Positions 47,233-58,715 of a DNA stretch of 64,000 bases are shown one piece after another. Source of the stretch: Fomitopsis serialis (lineage: Eukaryota > Basidiomycota > Agaricomycetes > Polyporales > Fomitopsidaceae). The notes under the pieces are model-generated. The model ran no database searches. It had not been told where the DNA came from and saw only the letters and a program-made list of their open reading frames with translations. The stretch lies in NCBI RefSeq assembly GCF_022376445.1, contig NW_025954984.1, forward strand, positions 372,001-436,000, given 5' to 3'. Every line of letters starts with the position of its first letter. The stretch's first letter is position 1. The position numbers and the translations under genes are program-made.

Positions 47233-48504
47233 GTCCTACGCATATACCCAGAGCTATCGTCTCGGATCGTCATCAACGCAATCCTGCAGTATACCTCTCG
47301 AAGTCCGACGTTGATAACCTCTCTAGGAGATCGCAAAGGAGTGTCCGGACGAGAGCACCGTCGCGCGCGCTCGCCACACTGTGAAGTGTCCGCCGCCGAG
47401 AGCCGCCCAATCTCCACGCCCAACAAGAATAGGAACTACGATGGGACACTCACACATGTCCAATGGTGACCCTCGCCGGGGCGAGCGCGCGCGGCGCCGT
47501 CGAGGTCAGCAGCGTCGAGATCCCGCGGGCCATGGCGGGTCGGTGGTCGGTCCAAAGCACAACGTCGGGGCACCGCCGAGTCGCCACTCCCTGGCCAGAC
47601 GCAGAACGTTCGCGAGTCGCGAGAAGTCGCCGCAGGTAATGGGTCCTAGCAAGTCGTAGGCAGAGAGTTACAGCTACAATGTCCGGCCGGGGCTAGACGG
47701 TGGCCTGTCCTCGTGCCACACAAGTCGGTGAATCGGGTCGGTCTAGTGTCCGTGCGTGGCTGTCCGGTGCAGGTTCGGTGACGTCTGTGCGTTAGGAAGG
47801 CAGACGCTGTCAGTATCTCTGAGAGCGGCGTCGATGCAGTGCAGGGTGATGTCGAGGCGGAATGGTCAGAGGTAGTGTGTTATACGCATGGGAGGCGGTG
47901 AAGTGCCTGTGAGGTCGATAGGAGGCTCGGGGACAGACCGGAGCCTGCGGAGGCGAGCCTGAGTGCAGCCCGTGTACTTATGCCAAAGCGCGCACAGCTC
48001 TCAACGCCACATGCAGTACTAACGTCGAGGATTGGTCGAGGACTAAGTAAGTACCAGGACCGTCACTAATGCCGACGGCCAGAACAGCGTCGCACAAAGA
48101 ATAATACAATAACGTTAGTCTTGTTGTCATAAGCATCGAGTACAATAAATAGCGATCTCCAGCTTCTACCGGGTGTCTAGGCTACAAGGATTGGTTAGAG
48201 TTCGAGACCAGGTATGCAGATGGATGGGAAGAACTACAAGGATAGGCACTTCTGTGGGAGATGACGAGCGACCAGCAGGGAACACGGTTGATAGCGAGGG
48301 ACGAGAAAAGCAAAGCGAGGACTCGGGCCGAGAGCAACGCGTAAACGATTCGTACAGTACACAAACAAGAAATCGCACGAAGCGTCCAGCTGTAGGGTAG
48401 CCATAGCAAGAGCCAGAACCCAATAGATACGAGAATATAGACACCAACGTCAAGGGCATAAATGAACGTTTATGGGGAGCAGCCGCCACTCATATCGGGT
48501 ATTA
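47233..48504. other. intergenic region, no gene seen
   Basis: About 1.27 kb between two minus-strand genes: the 3' region of the CRZ1-like gene and the upstream region of the WD40-like gene. Open frames are short and motif-free. Confidence 0.5.
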
Positions 48505-51018
48505 CTACATGACATACCCGCCACCGGTGCCCTGCCAGGGGCCGTCCGGGTCGGGCTTCATGTTAGGTGAGGCGTCGGGCATCTTCATCTCAATGCCCTC
48601 AGGAAGAGGCACGGTGACCTCATCCTGGATCTTCCGGCACTCTGCGCCGCCTTCAGATCGGACTGCGTGGCCGACCATCAGCTACCGTGAAAGGACACGG
48701 CGATCATGAGGATACTCACGGTGGCGGTTAAGCGCGTCCATCCTGGCAAAGTTCTTCTTGCAGCCCTCGCAAGGATAGGGCGGATATTGAGATGCAACTG
48801 CTCGTGTCGTTTACAATCGTGTTGCCTGGCGAAGCCTTTGCCACACCCAGGCCATTTGCATTGGAACGGCTTCTCTTCCGCATGGGACCGTAAGTGACCT
48901 ATATCACAAATACGCGTCAGCTTGACTACGCATGGCAGGAACGATGCTCGACGGGACTCACCCTTCAGATTGAAGTGCCGCGTGAACGTGCTTCCGCACC
49001 CCGGGACGGGACACACAAAGTTCGCCGGTTGCTTCCGCCGCTTCTGGCTCGCATCCGCGGTACTCGGCGTCGTCACGTTCACCTTCGCGATGTGCGCGGG
49101 CACGCTGCTCGTGTCCATCGACATCGAGCCCATGCCGCCGTCCATACTCATATCTGTGGTCATCATCGTCCCCGACGGCGTGCGGTGCATGGCGGTCATG
49201 CTGACGCTCATGGGCATACCGCCCATGTCCGGTAACAGCCCGTACCCAGGCCGCGGGCTAGCCGACGGCGACGGGTACGGGCTCGCGCGCGCGCTGCTCG
49301 CGCCGCTGCTCCATCCTGAGATACCGCCCATGCCAGGACGCTCCCGTGACCCAGAAGACGCGCGGCGATGATGGCCACGTATTGACGCGACGGGCTCGGC
49401 GGGATGGAGGAACTGGCGAGTAGCCGCGTTCCGAAGGAACTCCTGCTGAGTGATGGACGGCGGAGGGACCAACATATCGTTCGGGTTGAGGAAGGAGGTG
49501 CTCTGGTGACCGTAACCGTAGTCTTCTGAGCGCACAACGCGATGGCCTCTGCCGTCGGATTTCGTGCGGCGTAGGTTGGATGCGGCGATGTCGGGCGAGA
49601 GGTAGTCGTTGCCAAAGGAGCCGAAGTTGAACTGGTTGGAGAGGTTTGGCTGTAGAGGTTGGCCGCCGAATGTACTATGGACGGGACCGGCGGATGAGGG
49701 ATGGCGGAGCGACTGGGTCCTGAGGGAAGGGCCTTGTTGAAACAGCTGGTTAGAAGAGGAAGGACCGGGGAGGACATCATTCATATTGACAGTCCCCGCG
49801 GACGCAGGCCGTCTGCCGTCGTGAGAACCCAACACACTGCCATCAGCGCTCATGCCGGCCCCTTGATGATGGCCACCCAGCATGGGCACGGTATCCCAGG
49901 TAGGAGGTCGGAGCGATGTATCAGACAGGCTTCGCGACCGTTGTGGCGCTTGCGCCAACAAATATTGTTGGGCCTGTGACGAATCACCCGACGCCTCATC
50001 GCCGCCGTAGGACATTCCCGATGTACCCACTATCATTTCATGTCCCATCAGACAATGCATGATTGTGCAACTGAGGGCAACATACCTTGGTCCTGGATGG
50101 ACTGCGACAACTGAGCATGCGCATCCCAGTTTGCCGGATCTGAGGACGTCAGTCCGTGTTGACCATCTACGAAACATGAACAAGTGTGCTGGCATGACAT
50201 TGTAACGCACTCACCCGAGGGTACATTTCGGAATAGGGACGGTTGCTGCCCATCGGCACCTCCACTGACAGGCGTCGCGGGCACAATGTGAAGTTGCGGG
50301 TGCGCTGGCATGCCATCGCCAGCAGGCGCATTGATAGTCGGGGGTGACGTAACGTCAAGTCCGGTCGAGCTCGGAGCTGGGCTGGCAGGGATTACCAGTT
50401 GAGGCGGCGACGGCGCTTTCTGGGCTGGCGGTGACGAAGGAAGGTTTTGAGCACCCCATGCCGGAGACTCAAAGCGCAGGCCCTCGAAGTTCTGCTCGAA
50501 GTCTAGGTGGGGAGACCCGTTGTTGTGTCGAAACGAGGAAGTGGAGGACGCATGGCTCCGGGCGTCGTCTTCCGCTCCATTGCTTGAAGCAGGTGAACTG
50601 TGTTCAAACGGGCCAGACTCGTTCGTCGCAGGGACCTTCCGGTCGAACGCAGGCGCAGGGGTGATGGATACGTGCGGGAAAGCCTCGCCAGACATGAATC
50701 CTTGGTCGAGTGTCAGCAGGGTGCCAGAGTCGGGTATATCGTATTCAGTGGGGTCGTACTCCTCCGTGATGGTGATTCCGGATGGGTTGTCGAACAGATT
50801 CAGGGCGTTGTCGTCGTCGAAAGAGGGGAGGTCGGAGATGATGGAGTAGGGGGAGTTCTGGTACGAGCCGTTGTAGGACGGGGTGTGGGGAAAATGGGAG
50901 TCGGGGGACCGAAGTCAAAAGTGTCGTAGGGAGAGCCGAGATTTGGCGACGCGTCGATTTGATTGCCGTCCAGCTCGTTAGATGGGGAGTGAAAGTCTGA
51001 CACAAGGATCGTATCCAT
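48505..51018 (-). CDS. CRZ1: CRZ1-like calcineurin-responsive C2H2 zinc-finger factor
   Basis: Start MDTILVSDFHSPSNELDG; about 770 residues. A long Ser/Pro/Asn/Gly-rich N-terminal region precedes three C2H2 fingers near the C-terminus: FVCPVPGCGSTFTRHFNLKG, FQCKWPGCGKGFARQHDCKR and YPCEGCKKNFARMDALNRH, followed by LRSEGGAECRK. This finger trio and the LRSEGGAEC end are the Crz1 type of basidiomycetes (Crz1/Sp1 in Cryptococcus). The N-terminal part carries PHVSIT (50660-50677), a good match to the PxIxIT calcineurin docking motif, which supports the assignment. In the family, Ca2+ activates calcineurin, which dephosphorylates Crz1 so that it enters the nucleus. Two one-base losses need filling: in the G-run at 50903-50907 and at 48778-48780 (entering finger 3). 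Small introns occur throughout. Confidence 0.88.
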
Positions 51019-52734
51019 GGCTGCGTGGATGTCCGAGCTTTGTAGGCCCGCAGGTACTTGGGGAGCAGGCGATGTATGCTTGTGGCTAGGCGAGGCTGTG
51101 TACCGGAGCGAAGGAGCGAAGGACGGAGGCGGTGCGACAAGGAGGAGGAGGAGGTCAAGGCCACGGGAAGAGACTCGACAACTTATGCGGGCACTTGTCC
51201 GCCGTGCTTCAGACTCCGCTGATTGCTCGCGTTTCGTCCATCACCACCCATCTCGCCGTCTTCATGCCCATCCTCCTGCTCCAGCACCAGCCAGCTGCGC
51301 ACGCCGCTGCCCTCTGCGTCTTCCGAAGAACATCTACCTACCCAGTCATCCCAATTCTACGCTGCCCAGCCATGCACCGCCCTCCCAGAGGCGGTGCCAC
51401 AGCTGGGAATTTCCCGATATAGCCGCGCGCCCGAGGGCGCTCCTTAGGTAATCGCCAACGCAATTGTCTTTGGTCTCTCCCGTTCCTCCACACGGTGGCC
51501 GTTTTCGCTTCCCCTCTCTTGCAACTCCCCCTTGCCCACATCAATCCACAGCGCTCTCCCCTGTCTTTACGCGTGTCAGTCGTCAAAGAAGCCAGCGACT
51601 CTGATCAATGGGGCCACACCGACCAAGGCCGCTGATGTTGTTCGCATCGTCAAATCAAGTTTCATCACATCTAGCATGCAGTATGCTGAGCCGAAGGGCC
51701 CACTGCTCACCCTCCTGGCAGACACGCGTTCCCTTGCCTACGATCGGGCTGCTCAATTATATCGGCTGCCCCGCCAAGCTCGTTCAGCTGTAGATCCGGG
51801 CAATGGAAGGTATCCTTTCCCGGTCGACAGCATGAGCAACAAGCCCGCGGCCGTGGGCGGCGTGTTGTTTTTGTTGACTGACTAGCAGATCAAACCCGCA
51901 TTCAACCTGGTCGTCTTGTTCAATAGTCTGACAGCTGAGGTCGCCCCCCTGTAACGTACTTCATCGCGGTACACACCTTGTCCAACTGTCTGATCGGCTT
52001 GAACCGGGCGCGTCGTCTTGCGACATGGCTTCTCGCAGCTCTTGTTGCGGGTGCTTTCGCATCCTCGAATCTTCCCGTCGAGCCGGTGATTTCTCGTTGT
52101 AGCGTGCAAAAAGCCAAAGTCTTCGTGTGGGACCCACCGACGCCTATAAGTGATCGACCGCACTGTAGGCAGCGTGATCGGTGCCGCACGGGCAGATCGA
52201 GTGGGGCTCATATCGAGTTCAGCAACACCGCCGCTGCACAGCGACGGGGTCTCGGATGTCGGGTGAGTGCTTAACCTCTCAAAACGCCTCCAGGGGCGGC
52301 GGAATTGTCGCCATGGATCTTGCACATTGACGCCGACCGGTCCTGGCGCAGACGTGTCAAGGCTGCTTGAGTTGCGCGTGCAGTCCATCCCGCCTTGAAG
52401 CTTGATGCAATGCCTCGACTCCGCCGATATCTTATTCGCTTCACTGTTTCGTTCTGTGGCAAAAAGTCCATTTGCCACCGCTTTCAGCGCAGTTTTTACA
52501 TCTGGCTGACATCACTCTCGTCCCCACGCGTATCACGACTTTTGCATTGTTCTTTCAGCGTCACCTCGAGGCTGCAGCGTCCCGCCCGTGCCAGTTTCGA
52601 GTGATACCCTCATGTGAGTCTTCCATTCAATGAAAATTGTGGTGACTGAACTGGCGCCTCTGTATCCGACGCGGCGTGGGGCTACTTGCTCGCCGGACTC
52701 TAGATAGTCAGTCTTTGAAGAACTCGAGAAGATC
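51019..52734. other. intergenic region with ambiguous ORFs
   Basis: Upstream region of the CRZ1-like gene. A 198-codon minus frame (51882-52478) and a 117-codon plus frame (51532-51885) exist, but both lack motifs, introns and codon bias distinguishable from background. They are mentioned only as candidates. Confidence 0.4.
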
Positions 52735-53144
52735 CTACAGTTCAAGTTCGTGATCGATCGCTGATGGGCCTGCACCTGCGAGAAGCTCTGCGCTGACGAT
52801 GCACTTCGGTCGAGTCGGTCGAGGTCCGAGTGCATATCGCACTTCATACTTAGGCCTGAACGCAATAATCAGAGCATTCGGGTCGTCGCCTCTATACCTC
52901 TCGCCTATTTTGCCCGTATCGTGGTTCACTTCCACCTCGTCCCACCTTGTCCAACAGCGGTGGAAATCGACCACATCCGCACTTCGCACTCTATCGCCTT
53001 GCGCGGACTACGGTGGGCCGTTCCCACAGTCATCTCAGCCACACAGCCATGTTCCGCTGACATCTGTCACTGCGATGCGGAGTACCGGCGGCCCTTGCCA
53101 GTTGCCGCCTCGGACTCGAGTTGCCATCCCTGCGCAACTCCCAT
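52735..53144 (-). CDS. possible small gene, unknown function
   Basis: The minus-strand terminal block 52989-52735 reads DVVDFHRCWTRWDEVEVNHD, IGERYRGDDPNALIIAFRPK and YEVRYALGPRPTRPKCIVSA and ends at a stop. It is open upstream to a possible acceptor (GTAG) near 53022, and a Met-initiated block (MGVAQGWQLESEAATGKGRR) starts at about 53144. The two do not join in phase without one added base. The composition looks more protein-like than the surrounding shadows, but no family is recognised. Confidence 0.27.
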
Positions 53145-54376
53145 AACAAGCGAACAAGGTTTGATTCTTCTGTTCTCATCACGGCGTTGCGTATGGTGCG
53201 ATGGATCGATGCTGAGGGTTTTGTGTCACACAGAAGAGGAGACGTTTACGGATGGGATCGTTTCAGGCGCATCTGTCCTTGTCCTGAATCGTGTTCTTGT
53301 TCTTGTTTAGTCTCAACTGCGCGTGGTGGCCACGTTGCACGGCGTATGAACGAGATGGAGAGACGGGCACTGATGTGAGTGGTTCAAAATCTAGACGTAT
53401 GCGTCATGCCTGACAGCCTAAGCGCGGGTTTTGTTACCCGCCGTTGTCGTGCATTCGATGGACCGGTGCTCGCACAAATGGAGGCTCGAGCGTTCCAATC
53501 GATTCTAGTGTATCCCCTGCAAGAGGCCGGACATTCACTCATGCAATCAAGATGCGTTACTTCACGCAGTACAGCCATCGTCGGTGAACGATTTGGATCG
53601 CTCGGAGACATCACTCGCCCTCGGGCCATCTGGTCTCACATTAGTGTCGCGCTGAATACTACTTTCGGTTCGGGACTCGGGACTCGGAACTCACGCGCAC
53701 GTATCAAGATCTCACATCTTCCCAAGGTTGTGAATGTTGTGATGCCAGACAATCCCGGAGGACGCAGACTTGTACACTACACGCCAATATGCATCACCTT
53801 CCATCATTGACCATCGACGGGGATACGTGACGAGGCCCCCGAAGTAACTTACTCTCATGCCATGTACTGTCATGTCCGTGATCCTGATTTCAACAGATAA
53901 GTTTGCCACATTTTCGCACCGGTCCTAGCCTGTGTTGCCGGCTTGACTGTGATGCTCACTTTAACTATCTGTGTTGACGTGGTACGTACGGTGCATACCG
54001 ATGTCGAGGAGCCGAGGCATCGTGCGCTTTCCACCTTAGTAAAGCACTCATTCTCGAGTCATGCGCGGTACCCATGCAAATAGGGTGGATGGGTGGCTAC
54101 GAGTCTTTGAGCTGCTCGACTAGGTTCATTGTCGCGTTGACTCGCAGCCCAGTCGGAAGTTGGCAATTGGAAGGGGTTGCCTAGACACGATCACGTGCCT
54201 TTCATATCAACCGCACAGCGCAGGCGGCAGCGGCGACCGCCGACTGCACCTTGTCCTAAACGTGCAGTAAACCTTGAGCTTGATCGACGCCTATCGACCC
54301 ATTTGCCATCCAATCCCCGGCCCTCATCCACTGATCTCCACTGACTTAGTTGTATCCGCTGCTGTAGCTCCTCGGA
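53145..54376. other. intergenic region upstream of the ankyrin/MYND pair
   Basis: No supported gene. A 143-codon plus frame (53379-53810) lacks motifs. A short CGGGACT repeat occurs near 53672-53690. Confidence 0.45.
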
Positions 54377-56112
54377 ATGGACTTCGACGATGACGATATC
54401 CCGGAATGGCTGAAGCCGAAACGGAACAAGCATATAGCTCTGCCTCAGGCCCTGCTCGATGAGCTCAAATCCGATCCGGACTTGGGTTTCGACCGGTCGA
54501 TCATTCACCACATCGATGACATGAGTCTTGGTACACGCGACGCGCTATTGAAGTGTTATGTTCTGGGGGAGGGGGACCACTACGTGAACACTGGCGAATC
54601 CTGGGAGGATGAAGACGGGGACTGGTCTCTCTCGAAACAATTCTATCCGGGGAGTAACAGCACGTACCTCCACTTTGCCGCTAGACTCGGAGACGTGCCG
54701 TCTGTCTACGAGTGTATCCGTCTCGGAGTCGATGTCAACTCCCGTGACATCAAAGGGCAACGCCGCTGTACTCTGCCGTCATGGAGGCGACTAGGTTCCA
54801 TTATGACTTAGTCGAGAGGACGCGCTTAGGGAGCGACGCTAGTACCACCATCGCGCACCTAAAGCGTCTGCGGCATATCGCGAAAGTGCTGCTCGAGCAG
54901 CACGCGACTCCAGCCTCGGTCCGCACGAGGGTGGGCATTTGACACCTGTGCGCCTAGCTTGGTACGCTCTCGATCTCGAGTTGATCGAACTGTTCGCGAT
55001 CCACGGAGCCGCAGAAGTCTTGACTCTCCCAGTAGACATCGACATACACTCAGGAAGGGCGCCGCTGTGGGCTGCCAATGCCGCAAAGATCCCGTCTTTC
55101 AGCAAACTCGTATCCCGGTTAGCGAGAGATGGGCTGCCGTCTCGACCACCGCGCCGATGCCCCTGCTGGTCTGGCAAGCTGCTCTCCCAATGCCACGAGT
55201 CAGGCTATCATCCATATCCCTCCGACTTCCCGTGCGTCTGCGGCATGTCCAAGACATACGCGAAGTGTTGCGAACACAGGAACTTCGAGATCCTCGAGAA
55301 ATGGGACGTAGAACGTAAGCGCTTGACGGTGCTACGGCGCGTCGTCGACGACAACTCGATCACGTATCAGAATCCTTTCTCTGTGCTCAGGGCGGTGACC
55401 GAGATCAAGGAAGGGGACATGGAGGAGGAGAAAAGGCTCGTGGAGATGGCCATCAAGCTCAACGACACCATGTCTGAACAAAAGGCCGATCCCGCTTTCC
55501 GCCATGTCCTCTCGAAATATCTAGTCTTGCCTCGGTGAGTGACACACCGATATCATCCAACTCATTCTGATACAAGTCTGTATGCCTTCAGACCCATGAA
55601 TAAACGGTATACGAAAAACCTCGTCAAGACCTTGAGTGACAACTGGAATGCCGCTGTTGATGAGTATATTGCGCTCGGGACCGATAGTCGTAGCGTGCTC
55701 GAGATCGAGCAGGCCGCCAAGTTTGACTCCGATTTCGGGCCAATGTGGAAGAGTTGTGAAGCACCTGGGTGTACGGCAATAGAGCGTCCGGGGGTCAAGA
55801 TGAAGTGTTGCAGCGGATGCAAAACGGTCCGTCAGGTGTCCCTGCACGCCCATATGTTTGCTCACTATGCCGTCCAGACATACTATTGCAGCGCAAAATG
55901 CCAGAAAACGGACTGGAAGAAACATAAGGCCGAATGCAAAGAAGACAGCCAATATCCGCAGGCGCTGCGATCCCAAGTCATCTATTCTGCCATCCTCGAT
56001 GAGATTGTGAGGCCCTTGCACGAGGAAGATGCATTGCTTGAGTATGTACGCTCACTTATAACCGAAAACTGTGACTCAAAAGTACAGCAGTCTGTTGAAG
56101 GACAGTCTTTGA
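54377..56112 (+). CDS. ankyrin/SEC-C-like/MYND protein, upstream paralog (two frame breaks)
   Basis: Exons about 54377-55534, 55592-55826, 55878-56040 and a short last exon; the stop is at 56112 if spliced like its neighbour. Start MDFDDDDIPEWLKPKRNKHI. An ankyrin-like stretch (YLHFAARLGDVPSVYECIRL, GVDVNSRDIKG) leads to LKRLRHIAKVLLEQHA and LAWYALDLELIELFAIHGAA. Then two Cys clusters, CPCWSGKLLSQCH and CVCGMSKTYAKCC, resemble SEC-C zinc motifs. The C-terminus has a MYND finger: CEAPGCTAIERPG, CCSGCK, YYCSAKCQKTDWKKHKAEC. The frame breaks twice, at 54755-54757 (G run) and about 54903; one added base at each restores alignment with the downstream paralog. Because single-base losses pervade this window, assembly error is more likely than decay. 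MYND fingers bind proline-rich partners; function is unknown. Confidence 0.75.
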
Positions 56113-56574
56113 GAACTCCATCCTGTGGCCTGAAGTTACCAGGCTCCCAAACTGTGCGTAACTGCTCTACAATTCCCAATACGCAATGATGACCCCCAGC
56201 AGAGTCCAGACCGGCATCAGTCATTGCTCTGATATCTCGTCTTGTCATGTATCCACTTCTACAGAATCGCTATGATTCTTTGCGAATGCAAAGCCATGCC
56301 GGTTGTATGTGTGTGATTATGTATGGGTGATGGCCACGGCGGGGCTCTTCGACAGTTTGATTCTGAGTCACTCGGTCAGGACCGCTTAACGCGAAAGAGC
56401 AACGCTTGACACTGACCCTCACTGAGCAGTGAGACTGGCCGCAGTGACCAGTCGTGGCACGCGACCACGTGACCCCGAACCTCGGGCCTCGGCCCCGGCT
56501 ATGGTTTCGATGTTCGCGAATCGGACTGTACCGTGTACCGTTTACGGTGACACTCATTAATCATTACTCGACAG
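56113..56574. other. short intergenic region between the tandem paralogs
   Basis: About 460 bases. It presumably holds the terminator of the first and the promoter of the second copy. No gene or clear element seen. Confidence 0.5.
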
Positions 56575-58349
56575 ATGCCTCCCTCCGAGCCCACACCTCT
56601 GGCCTTGGGCGAAGACGACCATACAGATGACGCGGTTCCCGACTGGCTTCAGCCGAAGAAGAACAAGTTCATATGTTTGCCCAAGGATCTACTCCACAGC
56701 CTCAAGTGCGACCCGGTCATTGACTTCGAGAAGTCCATGATCAACGACCCAGAGGAAACGGGCATGGCGTGCGACTCGCTGGTTAGGTTGTATGCCTACG
56801 GCGAAGGAGTATCGTACGTGCATCACGTCGACTCTGACGGCAGAACCGGGGATCCGGAGCTGGTCGAGTTCCGTTCAGAAGGCCAAAGCACCTGCCTTCA
56901 TTTCGCGGCGAAGCTCGGAGACTTGCCCCTCGTCTATGAATGCATTCGCCTCGGACTTGATGTCGACTGCCGCAACGTCAACGGCCGTACTCCCCTCCAC
57001 TTCGTAGCTCATGAAGTATCGCGTTGCAGTCTCGGTCTGATCGCGAAGCAACAGACGAACGACGATACCAGCGAAACCATCGCTCAGCTCAAGCGTCTTC
57101 GACGCATTGCAGGTGTCCTCCTAGAACAACACGCCGACTTCCGCCTCACCCCACATGGAAAACCACACAGCACGCCTCTTTATTGGGCCGTGCACGCCAT
57201 GGACATGGAGATGGTCGAGCTGCTCATCCTCCACGGTGCTTGTGATGCCATCACCCTCTACCAACTATGCTATCAAGTAGCTCAGGACAGCTCATCCGCA
57301 TGTGCATTCCATCCCGAGAGAATGCCGCCTCTGATGGACCTCGTGCGCCGACTCGAGCGAAGTGGTCCATCACCACGTCCGCCACGCCAATGTCCCTGCT
57401 GGTCTGGAAAACTTCTTTCCGACTGCCACGGAAAGGGTTATCATCCTTACCCATCGAGCTTTTCGTGCATCTGTGGCCTGTCCAAGACGTACGAGAAGTG
57501 CTGCAAGCGCAGAAACTTCGAGATTCTGGAGAAATGGGACGAAGAGCGTAAGCGTATGAGGGTGGTCAAGCGCATGCACGTCGATGGCTCTGTTTATGAT
57601 TGGAACCCTTGGAGAATATCCGATGTCAAGAACTCCCCTACAGAGTTTGAGCAGTTCAAAAAGGACAGACATCTAGTCGCTGCCACCATCCGGGTCAACG
57701 ACGTCGCCATAGAGGAGAAAGCCGATCCCGCGTTTCGGTATGCGCTCTCAAAGAACCTGGTTTTGCTCCGGTGAGTAATTGACGTTGATGTATTGTAACA
57801 TCGTCTTACTTTGATGCTTCCCAGGCCCATGGGTCGATTGCTCACGAAGAATATGTGTCAACAACTAAGCGACAGGTGGAACGCTTACGTTGATGAGTAC
57901 ATTGCACTTGGCACGGATTATCGAAGCGTTCTCGAGATCGAACAGGTCGCGAAACTGGATGTAGATTTCGGGCCACTGTGGAAAAGATGCGACGCGACCG
58001 GTTGTGAAGTAGTTGGACGGCCTGGCTTTAAGATGAAGCGCTGTCAAGGCTGCGAGATGGTAAGTCGCGCTATATACACATACTATGTAGATGATCCGAG
58101 CTCACCCGTGTACAGATATATTATTGCAACGCGACATGCCAGAAGGCGCACTGGAAGCAACACCGAGCTGCCTGTAAGGCGCGCAACCATCCGCCACAAG
58201 CATTACGGTCTCAACGGATCTATACCTCCATTTATGATGGTATTGTGAAGCCTATGCATGAGTCTGGTGTCCCACTCGAGTAAGTCTGCTTAATTGACGG
58301 GTACGCGCAATACAATCTCATTGACGACAGGTATTTTGATCGTCTATGA
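56575..58349 (+). CDS. ankyrin/SEC-C-like/MYND protein, downstream paralog
   Basis: Exons 56575-57770, 57825-58059, 58116-58279 and 58331-58349, all GT..AG and in phase, about 540 residues. Start MPPSEPTPLALGEDDHTDDA, then PDWLQPKKNKFICLPKDLLH as in the upstream copy. Ankyrin-like repeats lie at about residues 100-150 (CLHFAAKLGDLPLVYECIRL, GLDVDCRNVNGRTPLHFVA) and 200-225 (STPLYWAVHAMDMEMVELLI). SEC-C-like clusters sit at residues 273-285 (CPCWSGKLLSDCH) and 298-310 (CICGLSKTYEKCC). The C-terminal MYND finger is CDATGCEVVGRPG, RCQGCEM, YYCNATCQKAHWKQHRAAC. The frame is intact. It shares intron positions with its neighbour, so the pair arose by tandem duplication. It is probably a zinc-binding protein-interaction factor; the partner is unknown. 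Confidence 0.88.
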
Positions 58350-58715
58350 AACACTACCATTCACATTTGTGGATTTCACCGCGATAAATTTCTAAACCTC
58401 GTTTTGCAATGCCTCATGCGTATTCACGCGTGCAACGTTCACTTTGCACCCGTTAACTGCATGCGTACGCAGCAGCAATCCTGTTCTGTTGGTCGATTCC
58501 TTCATACCGCTATGTAGTTGCCTACTCTGTCTTGCCTATTCTCGCTCTTGTTATGCATTTGCTATCGTTCGGTACAATGGTCACAGTCAAGCTGTCGCTT
58601 GGTCGTGCCGGGCGCGCGTCTGCCGATAACCATGTGATCGTTCACCTTACCCACGCGTCCCCGACTTTCACACTGCAGTGCCGCAGGTTGCATCGTCGAG
58701 AACGTCGACGGCAGC
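58350..58715. other. short intergenic region
   Basis: About 365 bases between the MYND gene and the next plus-strand gene; T/C-rich leader-like sequence at 58450-58570. No gene seen. Confidence 0.5.

Noticed and set aside
48505..51018. Splitting the CRZ1-like gene into two genes at about 50.9 kb
   Set aside because: The apparent stop in the first frame vanishes with one added base in the G-run at 50903-50907, giving one continuous Ser/Pro-rich protein that includes the calcineurin docking motif.
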